Shown here: positions 36,240 through 44,244 of the stretch, piece by piece
Position numbering within the stretch: position 1 is the stretch's first letter
Layout: each line of letters starts with the position of its first letter
Origin: Planctomycetaceae bacterium
GTDB lineage: Bacteria; Planctomycetota; Planctomycetia; Pirellulales; Pirellulaceae
Direction: 5' to 3'
Assembly: GCA_027487485.1 (NCBI GenBank)
Contig: JAIYDN010000091.1
Coordinates: 372,001-436,000 of the forward strand
DNA length: 64,000 nt
Position numbers and translations under genes: made by a program
The notes under the pieces: model-generated
Told to the model about the DNA's origin: nothing
What the model saw: only the letters and a program-made list of their open reading frames with translations
Database searches by the model: none

Positions 36240-36394
36240 CTCATTGGTATTGAGACGAATCGGGCTGAAGGGCTCTTACCGATTTTCCAGATGGAAGGAG
36301 GAGTTTGTTAAGATGCTATGTTCGAAGACGCGATAGCAAATGAGTGCCATAGGGCTAGCGTCCGCTGCATCAATTGATCATCCAAACTGAAGCG

Positions 36395-38131
36395 TTACGC
36401 TTCTACGGTCACTGTTTCTGAAGCAGGATGAGATTGGCATGCAAGGATGTATCCGTCGGTTTCTTCTCTTTGGGAAAGTGCGTCGCGGCTGTCCATTTTG
36501 ACACGTCCGTTGGTGCATCGCACTTTGCATTGACCGCAGATCCCTGAACGGCATTCCCATGGAAGAACGACTCCGGCTAACTCTGCCGCTTCAAGTATGG
36601 TAGTGGATGCTTCGATATCAATCGTTTGCTTCGAAGTTGCGAACGTGATCGTGGAAGTTTTCCCTTCCAGTTCATCGGTGTCGGTGTGCTGCTGGGAAGA
36701 GGACTGTTGGGGACCAACAGAAGTGGTTCTAGGAGAAACGAACTCTTCGGTTGATATCTGTTCGTTTGGGATGCCAAGAGAGACAATGGCATTGCGAACC
36801 GCTTGCATCATGGGGGCAGGGCCGCAAAGGAATATAGGAAGTTCTTTCAAGTTAGGTACAAGGGCATTCAAATCTACGGCCGTGATGTAGCCTGATTTGT
36901 TTTGCCATCGTTTTGAAGGATTGGAGAGTGCGGGAGAAAGCTTGGATTGGCTGTAGTAATTGAGGATTATTAGGTTTTCGAATCGATTTGCTAGACGAGT
37001 TAATTCGTCTGCATAGATCCTGTCTTCATACGACCGCATCGCGTTGATGAAGTAGATAGGCCCGTTCCAGGAATGATCCGTCAGGTTGCGAAGGATGGAC
37101 ATCAGTGGGGTGATTCCGACGCCGCCTGCTATCAAGACGACACCTTTGGATTGGAGATCATGAAAGAAAAACTTGCCTGCGGGAGCCCCAATTCGAATCG
37201 TATCGCCTACCTTCACCTGATCGTGCATGAAGCGAGAAACGAGTCCTTCTGGATTGCGTTTGATCGTCAATTCCACGTGCCCTCGTTGCGTTGGCGACGA
37301 AGCGATCGTGTAAGAGCGTTTGACCGTTTGCCCGTCGATACTAAGGGTTAAATTCATGTACTGTCCTGGAAGATGAATGAATGGGACATCTCCTTTGGGA
37401 TGGACAAATCGAAATGTTTTTACATCATGCGTTTCGCGATGAATGTTGGCAACGGTCAGTTCACCATTCCAAAACTTTCGTATTATCAATGGCTTTAGAG
37501 GTTCTCGTGATTTTGACTTGGAAGCCTCTCGGCGCAGGTCAAGATAGTGCTTGACACTTCGGAAGCCCAAAATGGGAGTCAAAACTGCCGCGAACGCAAG
37601 GGGTTGCCGCACGTCACTCTTGACGAGCATGTAATAGTGGACCACTCCTAAAGCAGTTGCAACATAAGCCAAGCGATGCAGAAGCTTCCATCGCCCTGGA
37701 CCTAGCTTGCGAATCATCGCATTGGTGCTAGTGACTGCCAGCGGTAGCATGAGCGCAATAGCAACAAAGCCAACCATGAGAAATCGTCGCGATAGAATCT
37801 CTTGGACGGTATCGGCCACGTTTCCCATTCGGTCCAGCACAACATAGATTCCAAAGTGAAGTGCGGCGTAGGCGAATCCATACAACCCTAGCGCGCGGCG
37901 GTATGCAATGATACTGTTCCATCCTGTGACGGCGCGGAAAGGTGTGATGACCAGCGAAATGAATAAGAAGACGAGCGATAGAATCCCTGTAATGTGGAGC
38001 GCATTATTGACACCATTAGCACCCAGTTGATCGTTCCATGCGTCCCAGCCCAGCATAAGCAGTGGGCCTAACCCAGCAAGAATGACTAGATTACGGTAGT
38101 AGGCGATACTCATCCAACGGACCTCATTCAT
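36395..38131 (-). CDS. MsrQ-like heme membrane domain fused to FAD/NAD(P)H reductase and 2Fe-2S ferredoxin
   Basis: The 578-residue protein has three parts. Residues about 1-195: a ferric-reductase-like membrane domain, homologous to MsrQ/YedZ (WDAWNDQLGANGVNNALHIT; GPGRWKLLHRLAYVATALGV), which carries heme. Residues about 215-450: ferredoxin-reductase module with FAD motif RSYTIASSPTQRG, NAD(P)-binding GVGITPLMSIL and CGPAPMMQAV. Residues about 490-578: plant-type ferredoxin with CRSGICGQC and ILACQSHP, the four cluster cysteines. The neighbour msrP overlaps by TAATG, so this is the electron donor to MsrP. Typical MsrQ is only the first part and takes electrons from quinol or a separate flavin reductase; here the donor appears built in. 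A Gln/Ser/Thr-rich linker joins modules 2 and 3. Confidence 0.88.
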   Translation of the reverse strand: MNEVRWMSIAYYRNLVILAGLGPLLMLGWDAWNDQLGANGVNNALHITGILSLVFLFISLVITPFRAVTGWNSIIAYRRALGLYGFAYAALHFGIYVVLDRMGNVADTVQEILSRRFLMVGFVAIALMLPLAVTSTNAMIRKLGPGRWKLLHRLAYVATALGVVHYYMLVKSDVRQPLAFAAVLTPILGFRSVKHYLDLRREASKSKSREPLKPLIIRKFWNGELTVANIHRETHDVKTFRFVHPKGDVPFIHLPGQYMNLTLSIDGQTVKRSYTIASSPTQRGHVELTIKRNPEGLVSRFMHDQVKVGDTIRIGAPAGKFFFHDLQSKGVVLIAGGVGITPLMSILRNLTDHSWNGPIYFINAMRSYEDRIYADELTRLANRFENLIILNYYSQSKLSPALSNPSKRWQNKSGYITAVDLNALVPNLKELPIFLCGPAPMMQAVRNAIVSLGIPNEQISTEEFVSPRTTSVGPQQSSSQQHTDTDELEGKTSTITFATSKQTIDIEASTTILEAAELAGVVLPWECRSGICGQCKVRCTNGRVKMDSRDALSQREETDGYILACQSHPASETVTVEA

Positions 38132-39156
38132 TAGAAGTTTACGGAAAGATCGAGGCCTTGATACAGGGAAGCAACCTGTGCTTCGTATCCGTTGAACATC
38201 AGAGTTTCGCGTCGACCGCTCTCGCCAATTCTTTGCTCGGTAGCCTGGCTCCAGCGTGGATGCGGAACATTTGGGTTGACGTTCCCCAAGAAGCCGTACT
38301 CCGTCGGTGCGAATCGTTTCCAGCTCGTTGGTGGTTCATCCGATGTCAGGGTGATTTTGACGATCGATTTGATCCCTTTGAAACCGTATTTCCAGGGAGT
38401 GACTAATCGAACGGGTGCACCATCTTGAGCGGGTAATTCCTTGCCGTACAGTCCCACCGCTAGCAACGTAAGGGGATGCATGGCTTCTTCCAAACGCAGT
38501 CCTTCTACGTAAGGCCATTGCAATACGGAAGTGTTTTGACCGGGCATTCGCTTAGGGTCGTAGAGCGTTTCGAATGCAACATACTTTGCATCCGACATGG
38601 GCTCGACGGCATCTATTAAATGAGATAGCTGCAAGCCAGCCCATGGAATCACCATCGACCATGCTTCGACGCAACGCATGCGATAGATTCGTTCTTCGAT
38701 GGGACCGACGGATTTGAGCTCTGGGATTGTGAAGGTCGTGGGTTTGTGGACCAATCCATCAACCCGAATTTGCCAGCCAGTGGTATCAAAATTTTTCGCC
38801 GCATCGGCCACGGCGTTTTTATCGGTGCTGAATTCATAGAAATTGTTGTAGCTGATGATGTTCGACTCGCTGGTCATCGGCTCGTCGACCAGAAACCCCT
38901 GTTCGATTCGCTGCTCTTGAGTCAGTTCTACCGAGGCGAGGTCATCGATGGTGGCTGTATCCAATTCCATATTGCGAATGGGGTTGAACCACCGATAAAC
39001 GCCTGCCGACGCTGCGAGGGTCCCGACGGCACCGATGCCTTGCATGAAGCGCCGGCGATTCGCATAAAGGGAGAGAGGGGTCACTTCGTCTCGAAGCTCA
39101 CGGCCTGACAGGTTCGTATCCAATTCACAAGTCTCCTCGATGGGATTGAGATGCAC
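38131..39156 (-). CDS. msrP: Protein-methionine-sulfoxide reductase catalytic subunit (MsrP-like)
   Basis: The 341-residue molybdenum enzyme repairs methionine sulfoxide in exported proteins. It has a Tat-like leader ([20 protein letters not shown]), then the molybdopterin domain of the sulfite-oxidase family: [30 protein letters not shown] (ligating cysteine), [20 protein letters not shown] and [13 protein letters not shown]. The C-terminus matches family length. The start is uncertain: GTG at 39156, or TTG at 39123, which has GAGGAG at a good distance upstream. The stop overlaps the msrQ-fusion start as TAATG, so the two are translationally coupled. Confidence 0.94.
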   Translation of the reverse strand: MHLNPIEETCELDTNLSGRELRDEVTPLSLYANRRRFMQGIGAVGTLAASAGVYRWFNPIRNMELDTATIDDLASVELTQEQRIEQGFLVDEPMTSESNIISYNNFYEFSTDKNAVADAAKNFDTTGWQIRVDGLVHKPTTFTIPELKSVGPIEERIYRMRCVEAWSMVIPWAGLQLSHLIDAVEPMSDAKYVAFETLYDPKRMPGQNTSVLQWPYVEGLRLEEAMHPLTLLAVGLYGKELPAQDGAPVRLVTPWKYGFKGIKSIVKITLTSDEPPTSWKRFAPTEYGFLGNVNPNVPHPRWSQATEQRIGESGRRETLMFNGYEAQVASLYQGLDLSVNF

Positions 39157-39270
39157 CCTGAAATGTGGGCTGACTTCCGCGATTCGTCCTCTACCAAATG
39201 GTAGACGCCTGGATGGATTCGGCGCTTACCAAAAAAATTGATACTTCTCGGTGATCACCATATCCAATCT

Positions 39271-39342
39271 GCCCCTCCCCAGCCACGCTATCGCGGGCTG
39301 ACCCTCCCCAAACGAAGTTTGGGGAGGGTGAAGTTGGTGGAA
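39271..39342 (+). repeat. Two-hairpin repeat, copy A
   Basis: Reads GCCCCTCCCCAGCC, first hairpin CAGCC-a-CGC-tatc-GCG-GGCTG, then a perfect 13-bp stem ACCCTCCCCAAAC-gaa-GTTTGGGGAGGGT and the tail GAAGTTGGTGGA. Copies B and C share the outer framework. The gap 39157-39825 holds these repeats and no credible gene. Confidence 0.85.
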
Positions 39343-39392
39343 TCGCAAGTTCAAGGTTGGTGTCGCCACAGCCATTAAAATCGCATTCGGTC

Positions 39393-39461
39393 TTCACCCT
39401 CCCAGCCGATACGGCTGGGAGGGTCGGCAATCGAGCCTTCAGCGAGATTGCCGGGGAGGGC
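39393..39461 (-). repeat. Two-hairpin repeat, copy C (inverted)
   Basis: On the minus strand it reads GCCCTCCCC, hairpin GGCAATC...GATTGCC, GACCCTCCC, hairpin AGCC-gtatc-GGCT, GGAGGGTGAA. The outer frame equals copies A and B, but both inner stems use different bases that still pair. The second stem (ACCCTCCCAGCC with GGCTGGGAGGGT) is a perfect 12-bp match at 39396-39424. Confidence 0.85.
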
Positions 39462-39496
39462 TGATTGCGGTCGATCGACCTGGTAACGATGCGGAC

Positions 39497-39567
39497 GCCC
39501 CTCCCCAGCCACGCTATCGCGGGCTGACCCTCCCCAAACGTAGTTTGGGGAGGGTGGAATTGGTGGA
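39497..39567 (+). repeat. Two-hairpin repeat, copy B
   Basis: This copy is nearly identical to copy A. The main stem is again 13 bp perfect, ACCCTCCCCAAAC-gta-GTTTGGGGAGGGT, differing in the loop (gta against gaa) and in the tail (GGAATTGGTGGA against GAAGTTGGTGGA). Confidence 0.85.
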
Positions 39568-39825
39568 GATCCGCGAGGAACCTCCTAAGATCTCATACAT
39601 TTGGCTGACTTTACCAACTGACAAGAAGCTTGAATTTTATTCAGAATTGGGCGTAAGCGCAGCAACAGATGGAGCGTCCAATGCCTGTGACCGATTATTT
39701 TCTGGACGCATACGAATCAGACTTTGTTGCAAATGGATAAGGTTGTGTTTTGGAAGTGCGTTCCAAAAGCAGAGAATCAGAGTCCATTTGCTAAAATCGA
39801 ACACAGAATAGAAGTGGCATGACCC

Positions 39826-40440
39826 ATGTTGGATGACGACGAGCTGTTCAGGCTCATCAAGGGAGACGGAACTTCGCGGGATGACGCGATTGCGCAGCTC
39901 CGTGCAATTTTGTTGCGGGGGTTGAGCAAGTCGCTCAACAATCGCTATGGGAAACCATTCCATGCAGAGGATATCGTTCAAGACGCGCTGATGAAGGTTC
40001 TTGGTTCGCTCGATAAGTTCGAAGGTCGAAGCAAATTCACAACTTGGGCGATGACCATCGCAACCAGGATAGGAATAAGTGCTCTTCGGCGAAAATACCA
40101 CCAAGACGTCTCGATGACAGCATTCGACAGGGACGAAGGCCATGCGATGGAGATTGCGATAGCGGTGGAGCCTAATCTCCCAAACGCTGAATCGCGCGCT
40201 CAGGTCTTCAGCGTATTGCAAAAACTGATCGATACGGAATTGACTGATAAGCAACGACTAGCGACTCGAGCGTTTCTGTCCAATTTTGCTACCGACGAAA
40301 TTGCAGAACAGTTGAGCATGAACCGCAACGCCGTGTACAAATTGATCCATGACGCCAGGCAAAAGTTGAAAGACGGTTTCGTTCGCGCGGGGCTAACCAG
40401 CGACGACATTTTTGAGGCGTTAGCATCAGGAAGCAAATGA
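39826..40440 (+). CDS. ECF-type RNA polymerase sigma factor
   Basis: The product is 204 residues. Region 2 is clear (HAEDIVQDALMKVLGSLDKF then KFTTWAMTIATRIGISALRR) and region 4 contains the DNA-binding helix-turn-helix (DEIAEQLSMNRNAVYKLIHD then ARQKLKD). It directs RNA polymerase to unknown promoters. It overlaps by ATGA with a small zinc anti-sigma gene and is followed by a thioredoxin-like gene and a PP2C-type phosphatase. ATG at 39826. The closest named class is the extracytoplasmic-function group; I do not assign a subgroup. Confidence 0.93.
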   Translation: MLDDDELFRLIKGDGTSRDDAIAQLRAILLRGLSKSLNNRYGKPFHAEDIVQDALMKVLGSLDKFEGRSKFTTWAMTIATRIGISALRRKYHQDVSMTAFDRDEGHAMEIAIAVEPNLPNAESRAQVFSVLQKLIDTELTDKQRLATRAFLSNFATDEIAEQLSMNRNAVYKLIHDARQKLKDGFVRAGLTSDDIFEALASGSK

Positions 40441-40673
40441 TGAAACTAAGCTATCAACAAGTCAATAATCTAATCGAACTAAGCTTTGCGACGGTCGACG
40501 ATACACTCGGTTGCGACGGTTGCTTGGAGCTGATGGATCAATTCGCACAGGCTGAACTTGACAATACCATCATCCCCAAGACGTTGGAAGCCGTTCGTAT
40601 CCATCTTGAGCAATGCAAGTGCTGCAAAGACGAATATGAAGCTCTCATGATCGCACTTCGAGAAGTTCAATGA
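40437..40673 (+). CDS. Small zinc-binding anti-sigma factor (ZAS-like)
   Basis: The product is 78 residues, without a membrane segment. It carries H-x3-C-x2-C in HLEQCKCC (the HxxxCxxC signature of ZAS zinc-dependent anti-sigma domains), plus an upstream CDGC pair. Its start (ATG at 40437, second ATG at 40440) overlaps the sigma factor stop, the standard layout of a sigma/anti-sigma pair. It likely binds and holds the sigma factor; the cytoplasmic location and thiol-rich site would suit redox sensing. The thioredoxin-like gene that follows could fit that, but this is inference. Confidence 0.75.
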   Translation: MMKLSYQQVNNLIELSFATVDDTLGCDGCLELMDQFAQAELDNTIIPKTLEAVRIHLEQCKCCKDEYEALMIALREVQ

Positions 40674-40714
40674 TCCTATTCCCTTCTATATCGACACTTT
40701 AACGGGACCTTTCA

Positions 40715-41797
40715 ATGCGCATCTTTCATTATGCTTTCTTAGCGATCCTGCCGATCACGACTTTCCTTCTTGGCGCAACTTCGTATGGGGAGGATTCGTC
40801 CAAAAAGCCAATCGTTCCTCAAACTCTCTTGAAATTGATTCACACTCCAGAAGTGCAAAAAGAGCTTGGGTTTCAGCCGGAAGATGAAAAATTGTTGGCT
40901 GTTTTGCGGGAGATCGATGGTCCTTGGTGGCGTAGTCGAAACTTGCCGGAAGAAAAGCAACAGGGCATCATCAGTGAGCTTGAAAAGCAATTGCTTAAGG
41001 AACTAAAGGGCATTCTGAGCGAGGACAAAATCAAACGGTTGCGAGAGATCGAGGTGCAATCTCAAGGTAGTCGGTCGCTTCTTCGTGGGGGGATCGCCAA
41101 AACGGTCGGGTTGAGTGGCACTCAAAACCAGGAGATTCAGAAAATCTTTTTGGATACCGACAAAGTCGCTCGCAAGTTGGTTGAGAATCCGAAGGATCGT
41201 TCTGAAATCGAGCAGAAGCTGACTATCGCACGTGAAACCGAGCAGAAACGGCTCAGCGAACTCTTGAATCCGGCGCAGCGAACTTCATTGTCAAAATTGA
41301 TTGGAAAGCCGTTCGACACGGTCGGTCTCAAGCGAGTTTATCCGTTGGCACCGGAGCTGATTGATTCGGGCGAGTGGACAGGCGGGGAACCAACGACACT
41401 TGCAGATCACCGAGGCAAGGTGGTATTAGTGCATTTTTATGCGTTTCAGTGCCACAACTGTGTCGCGAATTTTGATCATTACAATCGTTGGCAAGAATCG
41501 CTTGTTAGCCGTGGAGTGACGCTTATCGGAATTCAAACGCCTGAAACATCGGCGGAGCGCAATGTGTCGTTGGTGAAGGCGGCAGCTCAAGAAAAAGGAT
41601 TTCAATTTCCTGTTTTGATTGACGTGAGCAGCAAGAATTGGGACGCATGGGGCAATACCATGTGGCCAACGGTCTATGTCGTGGACAAGAATGGTTACAT
41701 CCGCTGGTTATGGCAAGGCGAACTCAATTGGCAGGGGGCGACGGGTGACAAATCGATCGAGAAATTGGTGGATGAGTTGATTGCGGAATCCTCCTAG
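40715..41797 (+). CDS. Secreted thioredoxin-like/redoxin domain protein
   Basis: The product is 360 residues with a signal peptide (YAFLAILPITTFLLGATSYG). Residues about 40-200 are helical and charged, without a family match. Residues about 220-355 are a TlpA/AhpC-type thioredoxin fold: HRGKVVLVHFYAFQCHNC with cysteines at 246 and 249, WPTVYVVDKNGYIRWLWQGE near the C-terminus (cis-proline region WP). Likely a periplasmic thiol-disulfide enzyme. It lies 41 bp after the anti-sigma gene, probably the same transcription unit. Confidence 0.88.
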   Translation: MRIFHYAFLAILPITTFLLGATSYGEDSSKKPIVPQTLLKLIHTPEVQKELGFQPEDEKLLAVLREIDGPWWRSRNLPEEKQQGIISELEKQLLKELKGILSEDKIKRLREIEVQSQGSRSLLRGGIAKTVGLSGTQNQEIQKIFLDTDKVARKLVENPKDRSEIEQKLTIARETEQKRLSELLNPAQRTSLSKLIGKPFDTVGLKRVYPLAPELIDSGEWTGGEPTTLADHRGKVVLVHFYAFQCHNCVANFDHYNRWQESLVSRGVTLIGIQTPETSAERNVSLVKAAAQEKGFQFPVLIDVSSKNWDAWGNTMWPTVYVVDKNGYIRWLWQGELNWQGATGDKSIEKLVDELIAESS

Positions 41798-41880
41798 TGC
41801 TCATCGCTATCAACCCAATCATCGGAAAACAAGTCCTGTGCTTCGAGCATGAACACGACCAAGGTCATTAGGCGATATCT

Positions 41881-42744
41881 ATGAAACCGCAAGAAGCCGA
41901 ACCGAATCGAGTGCACAATTTGCAGTGTATGGAGATTTGGAATAGCAATCGGTACGTGGAGCAGGATATTACCTCACCGGGGCTCGAAGCTTGGGTCTTC
42001 AGCCAACCCTACCAAGGCAATCGCCAGGGTGGTGACCTTCACTACTTTTCACTGTGTGTCGGGGGGATCGTCACACGAATCATCCTGGCCGATGTCGCGG
42101 GGCATGGCGATCGAGTTGCTAAAACTTCGAAGGAGCTTCTGAATTTGTTACGCAAATTCATGAATACTAAGAAGCAAGATCGATTGGTTGCGGAGCTAAA
42201 CAGGCATTTCACGGAAATGGAAGCGAAGGAAGGTTTTGCCACAGCGGTTGTAGCGACTTATCTAAGTCACAAATCGACACTACTACTGACGAACGCTGGA
42301 CATCCGCGTCCATTGTTTTACAAGCAGGCTCTCGGACATTGGGAATTTTTAGATTTGCCAACCACAGACAAGGGGCTCGGAGACAACTTTCCATTTGGTC
42401 TGGATAATGCGACGCGATACGAGCACTTCGTCCTTAAGATCGAGCCGGGCGATTGGCTCTTACTGTACACGGACGCCTATACCGAAAGCTGCGATAAGGA
42501 AGACCAATTACTGGGAGAAAGCGGGCTTCTCCATTTGGTACAGCAGATACCTCGGTCTTTGTCCGTAACCGATTTTGGCAGAGCGTTGAACAAAAGCGTC
42601 AGTGAGTATTCGAGACAGTGGCTCTCGGAGGATGACACCACGTTCATCGCAATCCGATTTGCCAACGAACGTCGCAAGCCAGGCGTGTTTGAGAAACTGG
42701 CAGGATATTGGCAACTTGTACGGCGAACAGCGATTTTCAGATGA
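41881..42744 (+). CDS. PP2C-like (SpoIIE/RsbU family) serine phosphatase
   Basis: The product is 287 residues, cytoplasmic. The PPM/SpoIIE motifs are all present: QGGDLHYFS, ILADVAGHGDRVAKTSKELL, LLTNAGHPRPLFYKQ, WLLLYTDAYTES and DDTTFIAIRF. Phosphatases of this class control partner-switching anti-sigma systems or second messengers; no sensor domain (PAS, GAF, receiver) precedes the catalytic part. It follows the sigma/anti-sigma/thioredoxin genes by 83 bp, so it may adjust the same response; this is inference. ATG at 41881. Confidence 0.92.
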   Translation: MKPQEAEPNRVHNLQCMEIWNSNRYVEQDITSPGLEAWVFSQPYQGNRQGGDLHYFSLCVGGIVTRIILADVAGHGDRVAKTSKELLNLLRKFMNTKKQDRLVAELNRHFTEMEAKEGFATAVVATYLSHKSTLLLTNAGHPRPLFYKQALGHWEFLDLPTTDKGLGDNFPFGLDNATRYEHFVLKIEPGDWLLLYTDAYTESCDKEDQLLGESGLLHLVQQIPRSLSVTDFGRALNKSVSEYSRQWLSEDDTTFIAIRFANERRKPGVFEKLAGYWQLVRRTAIFR

Positions 42745-42844
42745 TCGCGTCCCCTCTACGCAAGCCTTTCTTTGGCAGCCTGCGTAGTCGAATTCGTTTT
42801 GTCGCCGTATTGATTGCTGCGGCCGATGCCGGTCGAACCAAGCA

Positions 42845-43396
42845 CTACTTGGAAGACATTGTTTCAAGTTTTTTCACGAAGTCGTCTTTCGACATTCGAT
42901 CGCTGTTGTTCTTACCTACGTAGCGAAACATTTCTTTACCCTCGCCGTCAAGAACCACGAGCGCTGGGTAGTGGACGCTTTGTCCATGGAATTGATAACC
43001 ATCTGGAATGTCAAAGCGTTTGGCTAGCTTGGCACCTGGATCGCGATAAATCGTTGGATACTTGACTCCGTCCAGCTTCACCAACTTCTTCACCCAAGAC
43101 CGGATGTCCTTCTCGCTGTCAGGTTTGATGAACAAGTGAATCACATCAGGCGTTGTCGAGGCTAGTTGAGCGTACTGATTGGTGTATTTCAGGCAAAACG
43201 GACATTCGGTTTTGAGAAGAAAGTGTAGGACGACCGTCTTTCCTTGGTGGTCCTTCAGTTCAAACTTGGATTCGACTTTCGATTTCGAATCTTCGGCGAT
43301 TGCTTCCAGGGAAAAATTCTCGACCCCCTGAGCGCGAACAAGTGGAGGTAGAGCCAATAAACAAGATACCAAAGCCAACGCAAAAACTTTCATCAT
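42845..43396 (-). CDS. Secreted thioredoxin-fold (redoxin) protein with CPFC active site
   Basis: With ATG at 43396 (a second ATG follows directly, and AGGA lies upstream) the protein is about 183 residues: signal peptide FALALVSCLLALPPLVRAQG, then a thioredoxin-like fold with a CPFC site in HFLLKTECPFCLKYTNQYAQ, and ALVVLDGEGKEMFRYVG near the end. The CPFC motif resembles DsbA/peroxiredoxin-like oxidoreductases. An upstream extension to 43519 is not signal-like. It probably works in the periplasm. Convergent with the PP2C gene; 100 bp between. Confidence 0.88.
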   Translation of the reverse strand: MMKVFALALVSCLLALPPLVRAQGVENFSLEAIAEDSKSKVESKFELKDHQGKTVVLHFLLKTECPFCLKYTNQYAQLASTTPDVIHLFIKPDSEKDIRSWVKKLVKLDGVKYPTIYRDPGAKLAKRFDIPDGYQFHGQSVHYPALVVLDGEGKEMFRYVGKNNSDRMSKDDFVKKLETMSSK

Positions 43397-43644
43397 TTTT
43401 CCTAACCAGTGAGGGACTTGGGCGAGAGCAGGACCTGTTGGCACTGCCCATAGAACGATGCTCGAAGCGTGCATGACGAGAACAACTCTCGGGAAGATGC
43501 ATTGCAGCGCTTGCTGCAAGCTTGACGCGTCATCGCTAGAAGTTCTTACCTCGATTCGATCGTTTTTGGAGACTTCTTTGCTTTTGACTACAGCCCATCG
43601 TGTCGAGCAGCCTCAACGCTTGGGGGTTGACTTGGAGATAATCT

Positions 43645-43654
43645 ACATGTAAAC
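43645..43654. promoter_or_regulatory. Candidate MarR operator box 1
   Basis: ACATGTAAAC lies 40 bp upstream of the marR-like gene. The identical 10-mer occurs upstream of the pirin gene at 44189. Confidence 0.4.
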
Positions 43655-43693
43655 TAATTGCATTAATGGATATTTTAGGATCTGTGAGCAAGT

Positions 43694-44164
43694 ATGGCGT
43701 CAGCACTACAAAACGAACTCAAGAAGCGTGGACCGTTTGATTCGGTGCAGCAGGAAGCGACGTTGGCAATGATGCGATCCAGCGATCTGCTGGAGAATCG
43801 TTTGGCTAGATTGCTGCGAGAGTACAGTTTAACATTAAGCCAATACAACGTCCTCCGGATTCTGAGGGGCGAAGGCAAGCCGCTGCCCTGCTTAGAAGTT
43901 GCCGATCGGATGATTCAAGTGGCCCCGGCTATCACGCGTGTGGTCGATCAGCTATTAGCCTTGAAATTGATCACGAAAACTCAGTCGGCGAACGATCGCA
44001 GAGTTTTTGAGATCGAATTGACGGCTTCGGCGGACCGATTGCTAAAGGCACTGGATAAGCCCATTCTCGATTTGCATGCTTCATTGCTTTCGAATGTTTC
44101 CAAAGCGGACCTGAAAACGCTCATTCGAATTCTGGAAGCCGTCAGGGCGGGGATTCGAGAGTAA
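43694..44164 (+). CDS. MarR-family transcriptional regulator
   Basis: The product is 156 residues with the MarR winged helix: SQYNVLRILRGEGKPLPCLE, then RMIQVAPAITRVVDQLLALK and ANDRRVFEIELTASADRLLK. MarR proteins are dimeric repressors, often with adjacent targets. It is followed 80 bp later by a pirin gene in the same direction, a frequent pairing. Both have the box ACATGTAAAC upstream (43645-43654 and 44189-44198), suggesting autoregulation and control of the pirin gene. Confidence 0.93.
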   Translation: MASALQNELKKRGPFDSVQQEATLAMMRSSDLLENRLARLLREYSLTLSQYNVLRILRGEGKPLPCLEVADRMIQVAPAITRVVDQLLALKLITKTQSANDRRVFEIELTASADRLLKALDKPILDLHASLLSNVSKADLKTLIRILEAVRAGIRE

Positions 44165-44188
44165 GGTCTTTTTTTACTCGGATAGTGG

Positions 44189-44222
44189 ACATGTAAACCA
44201 CTTGATAGTTAGATTGTAACTA
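44189..44222. promoter_or_regulatory. Candidate MarR operator at the pirin promoter
   Basis: It contains the shared ACATGTAAAC (44189-44198) and, next to it, the perfect inverted repeat TAGTTA-gattg-TAACTA (44206-44222). It sits just upstream of the pirin start at 44245. Confidence 0.45.
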
Positions 44223-44244
44223 AACCTTGAAGGGGATTGAAATC

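Noticed and set aside
39191-39430. Short minus-strand open frame between msrP and the sigma factor
   Set aside because: It is produced by the two-hairpin repeats; Pro/Ser-rich translation with no ribosome site.
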